Below, piece after piece: positions 25,389-33,930 of a DNA stretch of 64,000 nucleotides. The notes beneath the pieces are model-generated. The model was not told the origin of the DNA and searched no databases. It was given only the letters and a program-made list of their open reading frames with translations. The DNA is from TH5896 sp050748485 (lineage in GTDB: Archaea; Thermoproteota; Nitrososphaeria; Nitrososphaerales; Nitrososphaeraceae). The stretch's first letter is position 1. Each line of letters starts with the position of its first letter. The stretch spans positions 9,681 through 73,680 of the forward strand of contig JBOGPP010000193.1 of assembly GCA_050748485.1 (NCBI GenBank). The letters run 5' to 3'. Both the position numbers and the translations under genes were made by a program.

Positions 25389-27155
25389 CTACTTGACAGT
25401 TACTGATTTGGCGAGGTTTCGAGGATAATCTGGGTTGGCATCCTTCTCAAGTGCCAGGTAATATGCTATCATCTGAAACGGTATCACCTCCAAGAGAGGA
25501 TAAAAAACTTCATCCATCTCTGGAATTGTTATAAATCGGTCATAGACGTCACTCGGTGAATTTCCGATACCAATCAGCGACGCACCTCGTGCCTTTATTT
25601 CGTGAGCGTTGGCCTCAATATCTTCAAATGTAGAATCATTTGGATTCAAAACCAGAATGCAGCTATTTCTATCAATGAGCGCAAGCGGTCCGTGTTTAAG
25701 TTCACCAGCAGGAATTCCTTCCGCATGAACATAGCTCAATTCCTTAATCTTCAGAGCTCCTTCAAGCGCTATTGGATAATGAATAGATCTCCCCAATACA
25801 TAAATATCTTTAACATCCTTAATTTCCTCAGCAATCTGCTCAATCAGCCTCTGTCTTTCGACTAATTCTTTCACTGCACTTTGCAATTTGTATTTCTGGT
25901 CCTTCAATCCGATGACTCCTCCAGACAAACTATCTACTATGGCATAAAGTATAGTCAATTGTGACGTAAAACTCTTTGTTGCTGCTACTCCTATCTCTGG
26001 CCCACAGTTCATGTGAATAGATACGTCACTCAAACGTGCCAAGGACGAAGTCGGAACATTCACTATAGAGATGATCTTTGAACCCAGTGTCTTCGCTTTC
26101 TTTACAACCTCCAGAACGTCTGCCGTTTCTCCGCTCTGCGAGATGGCCACAATTACAGAGTCACGCTCAATATCGTTCACTAGGTATTGGAATTCGCTTG
26201 ACACAATGGCATCAGACTTTCTTTTACCATACTTTGCAAGAAGATTTTTTGCCACTAATGCACAGTGATAGCTGGTCCCGCTTCCAGTAAAGTAGATAAA
26301 CGGAGCCAATTTCAGCATCTTACTAACTTCCTCGATCCTTCTTTCTTGACCCTTTCCGGATTTAACTATGGTCTCTACTTGCTCATTAATCTCTTTGATG
26401 GTGAAATGAGCATAAGTTCCTTTGTCTATACCTCCAAACTCCCAAGCAACCTGTGTTACTGGTCTTATGACCGGCGCACCATCAAAAGTTATCATTTCCA
26501 TTCCAGAGCCCTTTAGAATGACGATATCTCGATTATCTAGGAAAATAGCCCTGTCTGTGTAATTCAAAAATCCTACAACGTCGCTGCTAATATAATACCC
26601 ATCCTTTGAAATTCCGACAATGAGTGGTTCGTCGAATCTAGCTCCCGCGATAGTTCCATCACTAAATGCGGCTATGAAGGAAAACGCGCCTGCCAATTTT
26701 TTAGAAGTATTCGAGATCGCTCCCCTAAGATCGCCAGTCTCTGTATAATCATCTTCAAGCAGGTGAGCAATAACTTCACTATCAGTTTCGCTCTTGAAAA
26801 CATGACCCTTGCTCAAGAGTTGTGATTTTAGCTGAGAGTAGTTCTGAATTATTCCATTATGTACAACTGCGATCTCTCCGTTACAAGATGTATGGGGATG
26901 GGCATTAGCTTCTGTGACCCTTCCATGTGTTGCCCACCTTGTATGACCTATCCCAATTCTGCCGGGCAATATTCTCAAGTGTAAAGTTGAATCCACATCT
27001 TCGACCCTTCCTACCCCTTTCCTGACACTTACCTTGCCATCACTAATGGTTCCGATTCCTACACTGTCGTAGCCCCGGTACTCCATTTTCTGTAAGCAGG
27101 TCACTAGAAGAGGAGCAGCGAGAGATTCACCTTTATACCCGATAATTGAACACAC
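25389..27155 (-). CDS. glmS: Glucosamine-6-phosphate synthase GlmS
   Basis: Makes glucosamine-6-phosphate from fructose-6-phosphate and glutamine, feeding amino-sugar and glycan synthesis. Domains: class II glutaminase (residues 1-220; CSIIGYKG, HTRWATHGR), then two SIS sugar-isomerase domains (from about 270 and 440; FTGSGTSYHCALVAKNLL, SQSGETADVLE) and the C-terminal FYPLLEVIPFQMIAYYLALEKDANPDYPRNLAKSVT. I place the start at GTG 27155, which gives Met-Cys so that Cys becomes the N-terminal nucleophile; longer frames starting at 27161 or 27224 would bury it. Confidence 0.95.
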   Translation of the reverse strand: MCSIIGYKGESLAAPLLVTCLQKMEYRGYDSVGIGTISDGKVSVRKGVGRVEDVDSTLHLRILPGRIGIGHTRWATHGRVTEANAHPHTSCNGEIAVVHNGIIQNYSQLKSQLLSKGHVFKSETDSEVIAHLLEDDYTETGDLRGAISNTSKKLAGAFSFIAAFSDGTIAGARFDEPLIVGISKDGYYISSDVVGFLNYTDRAIFLDNRDIVILKGSGMEMITFDGAPVIRPVTQVAWEFGGIDKGTYAHFTIKEINEQVETIVKSGKGQERRIEEVSKMLKLAPFIYFTGSGTSYHCALVAKNLLAKYGKRKSDAIVSSEFQYLVNDIERDSVIVAISQSGETADVLEVVKKAKTLGSKIISIVNVPTSSLARLSDVSIHMNCGPEIGVAATKSFTSQLTILYAIVDSLSGGVIGLKDQKYKLQSAVKELVERQRLIEQIAEEIKDVKDIYVLGRSIHYPIALEGALKIKELSYVHAEGIPAGELKHGPLALIDRNSCILVLNPNDSTFEDIEANAHEIKARGASLIGIGNSPSDVYDRFITIPEMDEVFYPLLEVIPFQMIAYYLALEKDANPDYPRNLAKSVTVK

Positions 27156-27307
27156 ACGCATAGTTATTTTAATAACATAATTAAAAATAGCCAAATAGAC
27201 GAAATGACCGTTATATTGACACATTTAGTGTAAAACCATCTTCATAGAGTAAGCCATGTGTTTGCACGTTCAAAGGGAGACCCAAATTTTTTTTGTACCT
27301 GTTATAA

Positions 27308-27319
27308 TTTATATATAAT
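27308..27319 (+). promoter_or_regulatory. Box A promoter of the HTH/S-layer-like gene
   Basis: TTTATATATAAT centred 25 bp before the TTG at 27338, predicting a leaderless transcript. Confidence 0.6.
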
Positions 27320-27337
27320 CTTGGCCCACGTCAGTCG

Positions 27338-28297
27338 TTGGAAAAGACTCTACTCTACAGTGCAGGCGACAAGATGCTATCCAAGCCCATAACTGTTTAT
27401 AAGGATGTCAGCTACATGAGCGTCCTTTCGAATCCGGTCGCCTGGAAGATTATGCAATTGCTTTCATCCGAACCAAAATACACAGCCCAAGTAGCAAGGG
27501 AGCTCAGGATTTACGAGCAAAGTGCGTATTACTACATGCAAAGACTACTGCGCATCGGAGCCATTCAGCAGTCTGGAACCAAAACAATCCGAGGAGGGAC
27601 AGCTCGCCTATTTAAAACGGTCAACCCTTCATACGGTTTAGAAATGGATTGGGGAGAGGCTCCATTTAGTCTTCTAGCCAATAACAATCGTCAGGACTCA
27701 AGCAATTTAGTCTTCTTTAAGGAATTCATAACAGATAATATGTTCAACGGACTCATAGTTGTAGGCGCTCCTGATCCGCACGGTCCCTACAAATCGTCCG
27801 CAAGGGATGGGCATTATGCCATCCAGCTGGCATTTTCACTAGGGAACTTGTGCAATATCTCTGACGAATTCATTGTAAAACTTGATTCTGACGCGAGGGC
27901 AGAACGTGCCATTAATGGTCGCAATATAGTGAGTATAGGGGGGCCAGGGACAAACATCGTTACTGCAGAATTTAACAAGTACCTTCCAATCAGGTTCAAT
28001 GAGTCAAACTTTTGGTCTGGCCTAGCTGCAGAGACAGGAGAGCTGTATAATATGGACAATCACGGCCTTATTGCAAAAATACGAAATCCTTATGATGAAA
28101 AAAATACAGTAATCATAGTGGCAGGGGTAAGGTCTATCGGTACCAAATCTGCAGTCTTGGGACTTACAAATTTTGCGAGCCAAATTTTAAGAAATTATTC
28201 TGATGGACATGAGTGGGCAATTGTCGTGCAAGGTTTTGATATGAACGCTGATGGTAAAATCGACCACGTTGACATAATCAAAGAGATCTCCAAATAA
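27338..28297 (+). CDS. HTH protein with S-layer-like C-terminal domain
   Basis: A 319-residue protein. Residues 25-95 form an ArsR-like winged helix (SNPVAWKIMQLLSSEPKYTAQVARELRIYEQSAYYYMQRLLRIGAIQQ). The rest (about 120-319) resembles the domain shared by some archaeal S-layer-associated proteins: FNGLIVVGAPDPHGP, NIVSIGGPGTNIVTAEFN, NTVIIVAGVRSIGTKSAV, and a C-terminal Ca-binding-like loop DMNADGKIDHVD. No signal peptide or membrane helix, so it is probably cytoplasmic and binds DNA. Start is TTG; an ATG at 27374 would trim 12 residues. Ligand and targets unknown. Confidence 0.72.
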   Translation: MEKTLLYSAGDKMLSKPITVYKDVSYMSVLSNPVAWKIMQLLSSEPKYTAQVARELRIYEQSAYYYMQRLLRIGAIQQSGTKTIRGGTARLFKTVNPSYGLEMDWGEAPFSLLANNNRQDSSNLVFFKEFITDNMFNGLIVVGAPDPHGPYKSSARDGHYAIQLAFSLGNLCNISDEFIVKLDSDARAERAINGRNIVSIGGPGTNIVTAEFNKYLPIRFNESNFWSGLAAETGELYNMDNHGLIAKIRNPYDEKNTVIIVAGVRSIGTKSAVLGLTNFASQILRNYSDGHEWAIVVQGFDMNADGKIDHVDIIKEISK

Positions 28298-28326
28298 TTC
28301 GGTGCCGTATTGCCTGGACTTAATTC

Positions 28327-28842
28327 TTACTTTTCCACATTTGAAACTGATACTGATGATGGTTTCGAGAGTTCCAAATGCACAAGGAGCATATTTTCTT
28401 CCTCTTTCCTGACTATGTGCCCAGGCAAGTTGACAAACCTATCTCCTATTGATACATGTCCGTGAACGACCATCTGCCTCGCTGTATATGGTGATTTAGT
28501 GTCTATCTTTCTCATGATCATAGTCTGAAGTCTCCTTTCCAATAAATGCTCAATTTTTAGGTTCAAAATATCATCTAATGAGGCCGTTTCATCTGTCAGA
28601 CCAAGCCTGCCAAGGTATTTGAGAAGCTTAATCTCCTGTTGATGTCTATCTTCAGCTGGTAATGCCAGTAGAGCCCTCGCTTGGTTTCTAAACCCAGCTA
28701 CTTCGGTCTGAGCCTTCCATAATTCACGCTTATTTCGGAGTCCATACGATCCAATAATGTACAGCTCTGCGCTCAGCTGATCGGAAGTCCAAATTCTTCG
28801 GGGCCTGCTAAAAGTCTTCCTTGATTTTCGAGGATCTCCCAT
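28327..28842 (-). CDS. rps4: Ribosomal protein uS4
   Basis: 171-residue small-subunit protein that nucleates 16S rRNA folding. Archaeal form: MGDPRKSRKTFSRPRRIW start, YGLRNKRELWKAQ, and the S4 RNA-binding domain with ARQMVVHGHVSIGDRFVNLPGHIV. Follows rps13 by 25 bp on the same strand. Confidence 0.98.
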   Translation of the reverse strand: MGDPRKSRKTFSRPRRIWTSDQLSAELYIIGSYGLRNKRELWKAQTEVAGFRNQARALLALPAEDRHQQEIKLLKYLGRLGLTDETASLDDILNLKIEHLLERRLQTMIMRKIDTKSPYTARQMVVHGHVSIGDRFVNLPGHIVRKEEENMLLVHLELSKPSSVSVSNVEK

Positions 28843-28867
28843 TACTCAACCATCCCCACATATTTTG

Positions 28868-29344
28868 TCATTTCGAAGCGGAGGCAGGAGCTACCTTACC
28901 ACTCTTCTTGACGCCGACAGCGCTTCCTCTTCTTCCTGTTGTTCTCGTGTGTTGTCCCCTCACTCTCAACCCAAACATGTGTCTATAGCCACGCCAGCTC
29001 ATGACTGTTTTCTCCCTATTTATGTCACTAGTGATGGTAAATTCTAGATCAGATGTTATAAGATGAGTATCAGAACCAGTATCCATATCTGCCCTTCGAT
29101 TTAGGTACCACGAAGGCATTTTAATTTTTGATGGATTTCTCACAGCGTCCTCAATCTCTTGTATTTCACTTTCGGCAAGATAGCCTACTCTTATCGATGG
29201 GTTAATGTTAAGCGATTGTAACAATACTTGAGAGTAGTTATACCCCAATCCTCTGATGCTACTAAGCGCAACAATTGACTTCTTGCTGCCATCTATATCC
29301 TTTCCCGCAATTCTAAGTATATGTTTATATTCGCTAGTTGACAC
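28868..29344 (-). CDS. rps13: Ribosomal protein uS13
   Basis: 158-residue small-subunit head protein that contacts tRNA. Diagnostic parts are HILRIAGKDIDGSKKSIVALSSIRGLGYN at the N-terminus and the basic C-terminal SWRGYRHMFGLRVRGQHTRTTGRRG. The tail ends in an Ala/Ser/Lys stretch slightly longer than usual. First gene of the rps13-rps4 pair; in many archaea this operon continues with S11 and rpoD, which are not present here downstream. Confidence 0.98.
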   Translation of the reverse strand: MSTSEYKHILRIAGKDIDGSKKSIVALSSIRGLGYNYSQVLLQSLNINPSIRVGYLAESEIQEIEDAVRNPSKIKMPSWYLNRRADMDTGSDTHLITSDLEFTITSDINREKTVMSWRGYRHMFGLRVRGQHTRTTGRRGSAVGVKKSGKVAPASASK

Positions 29345-30007
29345 GCACTCAATCCGTATTCGTTCCTAAATAAAAACCATGCTAGGATCATGTGAACGCA
29401 CATCAAGATTACATTTCCTTCGTTGAACATCAATAACGTGTTCCAAGAAAGAATCAGAATATCAACGATCCGGGATTGTTCTACACTAGAACTCGGATTA
29501 CGGGTGTCCTTACATTGAATTCTGGCACAGTTAATTGCCCTTCACAATAAAGAGTCCTTTTTGATATTTGATTTGCTCCAAGAGGTCTAATTGTTTGGGG
29601 TTTTTGTCGCATTAGGATCCTGTACCAGAAACTTATTCTTATCCCATTAACACAAATTGGATGTCAATGCGAAATTTTAACTCTGCAAGGCTTGCAAAAG
29701 TTTTTTTCTATTTTTTATTGATTCGCGGTCGTCTTCGAGACCCAATGACCTTCAAAGTTACAGTAGGTATAATAGTTAGGTGGCTCGATCCTTAGCCAAT
29801 AATTTGCTTTTCACAACCAAGTGCACCGATCGTTTTTGCCTGTGAATTAGAAATAGGTTACGGTCTCACATTCAACTCGGATACGATTCACTATCGATAT
29901 TGGTCACAAATTAGGTCCGTGGAACCTTTACAAAATCAATTTTATTCTCATTCTGCCTTCTGCGTCTCTTATATATAACCCAATTGTATCTGATTTCGCA
30001 GATCTAA
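29345..30007. other. Long divergent intergenic region (663 bp)
   Basis: Holds the leftward rps13 promoter (TTTTTATTTAG on the minus strand near 29370-29380) and the rightward box A at 29969. Both strands lack a convincing reading frame and I find no tRNA-like fold. The middle, about 29400-29940, is unexplained. Confidence 0.45.
29969..29978 (+). promoter_or_regulatory. Box A promoter of the AAA+/VWA cluster
   Basis: TTATATATAA, 30 bp before the TTG start at 30008, preceded by a short purine-poor stretch; predicts a very short leader for the first cluster mRNA. Confidence 0.6.
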
Positions 30008-31678
30008 TTGGACCCCCACGAGAAAACAAGAAAACTTGTCCATCGTTCATACACTTCTGAGCCTAATTACAATGAGATCATGGCCGGATTACCCGATAAC
30101 TTTAAGCAGTTAACCAAGTTGAAAGATCTATTAGATATCAATTACAAATTTGTTTCTGTTCAGGACCAAATAAGGCGAAATCTTGTTGCAAGATTAAGGA
30201 GTGACATTACACCTTTTCCAGGGATAATTGGTTACGAATTAGACGTTCTCCCGGCATTGATTCGTGCTATATTGGCTGGACACGACGTCCTGCTCATTGG
30301 GGAAATTGGCCAAGCAAAGACTCGAATCGCAGAATGTGTTGCAAAATACCTACTTTCTCCTATTCCGGTTGTTGAAGGCTCGCTATTGCACGATATTCCA
30401 ACAAGTATCGCAGAAGAGAGTCTTGCAGCAATGCTATCCGATGAAGAGATCCAAAGAACGAGTCCTGATTTCACTGTCTCAACTGAATGCGAGAATTCAA
30501 TAAGAAATAACAAATTGGATACGGGCATAAAATGGGTGGAGGGATTTGATCGCTATCGATATTTTCTAGCCACTCCTGATGTCTCTGTTAAAGATTTAGT
30601 TGGTCAAATAGATGCGATGAAGATCGCGAAGAAGGGCATTGAAATTTACGACATTGAATCTTACACCCCGGGTTATCTTCTTCAAGCAAACCATGGAATG
30701 TTGTGCATAGATGAGCTGCCAGTACTCGATCCCAGAAAACAGGTAGCGCTACTTAGCGTACTGCAGGAAGGAAAATTCACTACAGGATCGTACCCAATCA
30801 CGTTTAGACCTGACGTTACCATTTTTGCAACAGCTAACCCGACTGATTATACCCATTCGGGAAGAATTATTGAACCTCTTTCCGATCGTCTTAGAAGCCA
30901 TATTAAGACACATTATCCGGTTAGGTTGGATGACGAGATCATGATTATATCACAGGAGACAAAGGGATTAAATTCATCACAGGCTTTTGTACCAGTTTTT
31001 ATTCTAAGAACATTAGCTTCAATAGTGCATTTTGCAAGATCTAGAGAGGAGATAAATCAAGAGAAAGGGGTAAGCGTTAGGATGGGCGTGCACTCGATGG
31101 AGTTGCTCATAAGTGAATCGGAAAGATGCAGGTCAATTTTCAATGCGGTAATTAGTGTTCCTAGGTTTTGTGATTTTGACAGCATATATCAAGCAGTAAA
31201 GTTTGAACTCTCTGAAATAGACGACTCCTTTGAATCTAGATCGAAGCTGTTAGGGAAGCTTATCGATGCGGCATTGAAAAAGGTTTCAGTAGCGTATTTG
31301 GATTCCATTGATTTAAATGAACTTCAGCTCGTGCGTAAGGATTTTTCGGAAAACAACAGATTTCTCGTGTCACAAAAAATGTTAGGTATTGATCCCTCTT
31401 CATCGCTTGACTATCAAGTTCAACTTAAAAAGTTACCACATCTAGGTAAAGTAGTAGTCAAGATTATCGATCGGATATTAAAGGAGCAGCAAGAGTTTGT
31501 AGAAGAGCTAAGTAGACGTGACATCAACGTCTATTTCATTTCGATTCCCCCTAAATTGGATGGAGAACTCCTGGCCTCGGTTACTGAACTAATACTAGAA
31601 GGATTAACATGGATTGAACCGGCTGTACTCGAAAAGAAGGGCCAGAGTGAATATGGATTACTAGATTCAAATGAATAA
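30008..31678 (+). CDS. Mg-chelatase-like AAA+ ATPase (MoxR1)
   Basis: A 556-residue AAA+ protein. Walker A is GEIGQAKTR (about residues 98-106); Walker B LCIDELP; sensor 1 TIFATANPTDY; arginine finger region IEPLSDRLRSHI. The block DLVGQIDAMK...YTPGYLLQANHGMLCIDELPVLD and the h2-insert match the magnesium-chelatase ChlI subfamily rather than generic MoxR. Between Walker A and B there is a family-like insertion of about 100 residues, and a C-terminal 200-residue helical extension has no clear homologue that I recognise. Start is TTG. It overlaps the VWA gene that follows by 8 bases. Confidence 0.85.
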   Translation: MDPHEKTRKLVHRSYTSEPNYNEIMAGLPDNFKQLTKLKDLLDINYKFVSVQDQIRRNLVARLRSDITPFPGIIGYELDVLPALIRAILAGHDVLLIGEIGQAKTRIAECVAKYLLSPIPVVEGSLLHDIPTSIAEESLAAMLSDEEIQRTSPDFTVSTECENSIRNNKLDTGIKWVEGFDRYRYFLATPDVSVKDLVGQIDAMKIAKKGIEIYDIESYTPGYLLQANHGMLCIDELPVLDPRKQVALLSVLQEGKFTTGSYPITFRPDVTIFATANPTDYTHSGRIIEPLSDRLRSHIKTHYPVRLDDEIMIISQETKGLNSSQAFVPVFILRTLASIVHFARSREEINQEKGVSVRMGVHSMELLISESERCRSIFNAVISVPRFCDFDSIYQAVKFELSEIDDSFESRSKLLGKLIDAALKKVSVAYLDSIDLNELQLVRKDFSENNRFLVSQKMLGIDPSSSLDYQVQLKKLPHLGKVVVKIIDRILKEQQEFVEELSRRDINVYFISIPPKLDGELLASVTELILEGLTWIEPAVLEKKGQSEYGLLDSNE

Positions 31679-33047
31679 TTCTGAAAAAAGTTACCGTTTT
31701 CAACTCGCCTATTCTAGAGATGAATCTAGAAAATCCAAATTTTCCAAAAATTTTGAAAGTTCGCCTAAACCAGGTATGGATCTGTTGTTGAGTATGGTTG
31801 GAAGAGAAGCACTACGGGAAAATAGACCCAACCTTCAAGAATTAGATCGAATACTAAAGAATCTCTTAAAGCAAGAGAGTATCGGCGAGGACTCCGCACA
31901 AAGACAAGATACAAATAACAATAGCAGAGAGGAAGAGAATGCCAGCGCACTGAGTCTCCCTTCTCCAATCCTTCGAATGCTTCTTAATGAAGGCTATTTA
32001 AAAAATGATGAGAAGTGGCTTACTTCTAGAGGATTCTCTAGGATTGGCAATATTATACTTGATGACGTAATGAAGGCACTGAAGCTCGGAGAAGCAGGTG
32101 GGCATGGCACAAAAACACTAGGGACAGGATCTGTCATACTAGATACCACTCGTAAATATGAAGATGGAAATGATATACGGCTGGTCAATATACCATTATC
32201 GCTACTTAATTCCGTTCTCAGAGTGCAAAAGGAGCTAGGCGGAATAGAGATTCCAGTGCAAATGAAAACGGAAGATTTGGAAGAATATGAAACCTTGCAA
32301 GATGTTCGAGCCAGCGTAGTATATTGCATCGACTTGAGCTCGACTATGAAATACTCTAAAATGTTTGGGGATTTGAGTCGGATTGAAGCAGCAAAGAAGG
32401 CTCTGTGGAGCCTGGTAATGCTTAACAAAAAATTCTTTCCAAATGATTCTGTTCACATCGTGGGCTTTGGCTCGCTCGCGTCCCGTGTGAAAATTTCCGA
32501 TATACCATATCTAAAGACTTTTGATGCCGGCTCGGATTTCTTACATTACACCAACTATCAAGCAGCCTTTAGGCTATCAATGAGAATATTGCTTTATGAC
32601 GGTTCAGCAAACAAGCGGATTATTCTCGTGACAGATGGTCACCCCAGCGCTTGCTTTATGGATGACGTGAAGCAACAAGAAAAAATCTTGAAAATCAGGC
32701 CATACTCGCATTTTTACAAACCTGATGCTTCGAGTTTGGATAGCGTCCGGGCCGATTATGATTTGAGACTTGATGTTTCAGCTGGAAATCTAGTGTACCT
32801 CTGTTATCGCTACAAACAGGTCGATAGCTACATTGCTGAGCAAACTATTATTGAGGCAGAGAAGTGCCTTAAGAAAGGGATATACATCGACACTCTAATG
32901 ATTAGTGAAGAGGATTCGTTACTAGGTTTTGTTAACGAAATGGAAAGAAGAGTGAAGGGAAGATCTTATTATGTGAGTCCTGAGGCTCTGGAGACGGCCC
33001 TACTTAGTGACTTCATAAGGAACAAGCGGGCTATTCTTCGTGCCTAA
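31671..33047 (+). CDS. VWA-domain partner of the ChlI-like ATPase
   Basis: A 458-residue protein with a charged N-terminal half and a C-terminal von Willebrand A domain from about residue 210. The metal (MIDAS) motif reads VYCIDLSSTMK (DxSxT), with later parts HYTNYQAAFRL and RIILVTDGHPS. In AAA+/VWA systems the VWA protein binds substrate and couples it to ATPase rings, as ChlD does for ChlI. Its ATG lies inside the end of the ATPase gene, so production of the two is probably coupled. No signal peptide; cytoplasmic. Confidence 0.82.
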   Translation: MNNSEKSYRFQLAYSRDESRKSKFSKNFESSPKPGMDLLLSMVGREALRENRPNLQELDRILKNLLKQESIGEDSAQRQDTNNNSREEENASALSLPSPILRMLLNEGYLKNDEKWLTSRGFSRIGNIILDDVMKALKLGEAGGHGTKTLGTGSVILDTTRKYEDGNDIRLVNIPLSLLNSVLRVQKELGGIEIPVQMKTEDLEEYETLQDVRASVVYCIDLSSTMKYSKMFGDLSRIEAAKKALWSLVMLNKKFFPNDSVHIVGFGSLASRVKISDIPYLKTFDAGSDFLHYTNYQAAFRLSMRILLYDGSANKRIILVTDGHPSACFMDDVKQQEKILKIRPYSHFYKPDASSLDSVRADYDLRLDVSAGNLVYLCYRYKQVDSYIAEQTIIEAEKCLKKGIYIDTLMISEEDSLLGFVNEMERRVKGRSYYVSPEALETALLSDFIRNKRAILRA

Positions 33048-33112
33048 CTTCACAAGTTGTTATATACCTTTTTAAGTCTACAAATCCGAATCTAAGTTAT
33101 CAGTGTTTATCA

Positions 33113-33922
33113 TTGAGCCTATCATCATCACCCATGTATTTAGATTGGAATGGTGCATTGCCCGTTCTAAGAAAAGCCTATGATATTGGACTATTTGCCA
33201 TGATTATTGGACCGAAAGGAACTGGCAAGACGACATTAGTGAAAGCATTTGGTGCCGAGATTGGGAGAACATTATATCCCGTTAATTTTAGCCTTAGAAC
33301 TAGAGAGTCCCATCTTGTAGGAACTAAGACTCTTGAGAATGGAGAGGTAGGATTTGTAGATGGAATTCTGGTGGAATCCATGAAGCTTGGAGGACTGCTA
33401 TACCTCGACGAGCTGAACGCTGCTGAGGCAGACGTGCTTTTGCGATTGGATGAGGCTCTAGATGATAGGAGGCAAGTCGTGTTAAAGGAATCCGAAGGTC
33501 AAACAATCACTGCATCCAAAGGGTGGACCGTTATCGCCACAATTAACCCGTTATCCCACGTAGGAACCAAGGAACTTCCCCCGCAATTGCTCAGCAGATT
33601 TCCTGTTCGTCTCAGGTTGGAATACCCTCCAGAAGAAGTAGAATTAGATATAATAAGAAGACATACTTCGATAGAGGACTCTTCGTTGGCATCCGTGACC
33701 ATCGGTGTCAAACTTGCCAACAAGCTTCGTGAGGCTGCCGCTGTTGAGGAGCTTTATTATAGCCCTAGTTTGAGGGAGACTATTGCCTTCTCCAAACTTA
33801 TAGAATCGGGAAGTGAAGCGAAGTATGCAGCACAATTAGTCTTTGCAAATGTCTACGGTCAATGGGGCGACGTCGAGTATCGAAAGGTAATGGATATGAT
33901 TACCTCTATGTTTGGAAACTAG
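33113..33922 (+). CDS. NorQ/CbbQ-type MoxR AAA+ ATPase (MoxR2)
   Basis: A 269-residue compact AAA+ ATPase. Walker A IGPKGTGKTT, Walker B LLYLDELNAAEADVLLRLDEAL, sensor 1 TVIATINPLSHVGTKELPPQLLSRFPVRLRLEYPPEEVE. This length and the DELNAA block are typical of the NorQ/NirQ/CbbQ/GvpN branch, which remodels metalloenzymes or rubisco with a VWA partner. Start is TTG. It is 65 bp from the preceding VWA gene and almost abuts the next one. A box A-like TTTTTAAG (33070-33077) could give it its own promoter. Confidence 0.85.
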   Translation: MSLSSSPMYLDWNGALPVLRKAYDIGLFAMIIGPKGTGKTTLVKAFGAEIGRTLYPVNFSLRTRESHLVGTKTLENGEVGFVDGILVESMKLGGLLYLDELNAAEADVLLRLDEALDDRRQVVLKESEGQTITASKGWTVIATINPLSHVGTKELPPQLLSRFPVRLRLEYPPEEVELDIIRRHTSIEDSSLASVTIGVKLANKLREAAAVEELYYSPSLRETIAFSKLIESGSEAKYAAQLVFANVYGQWGDVEYRKVMDMITSMFGN

Positions 33923-33930
33923 ATAGGTTT

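Noticed and set aside
33862..33930. N-terminal extension of the second VWA protein into the ATPase gene
   Set aside because: This part lies within the coding end of the preceding gene; TTG 33931 or GTG 33940 directly after its stop are more natural starts.
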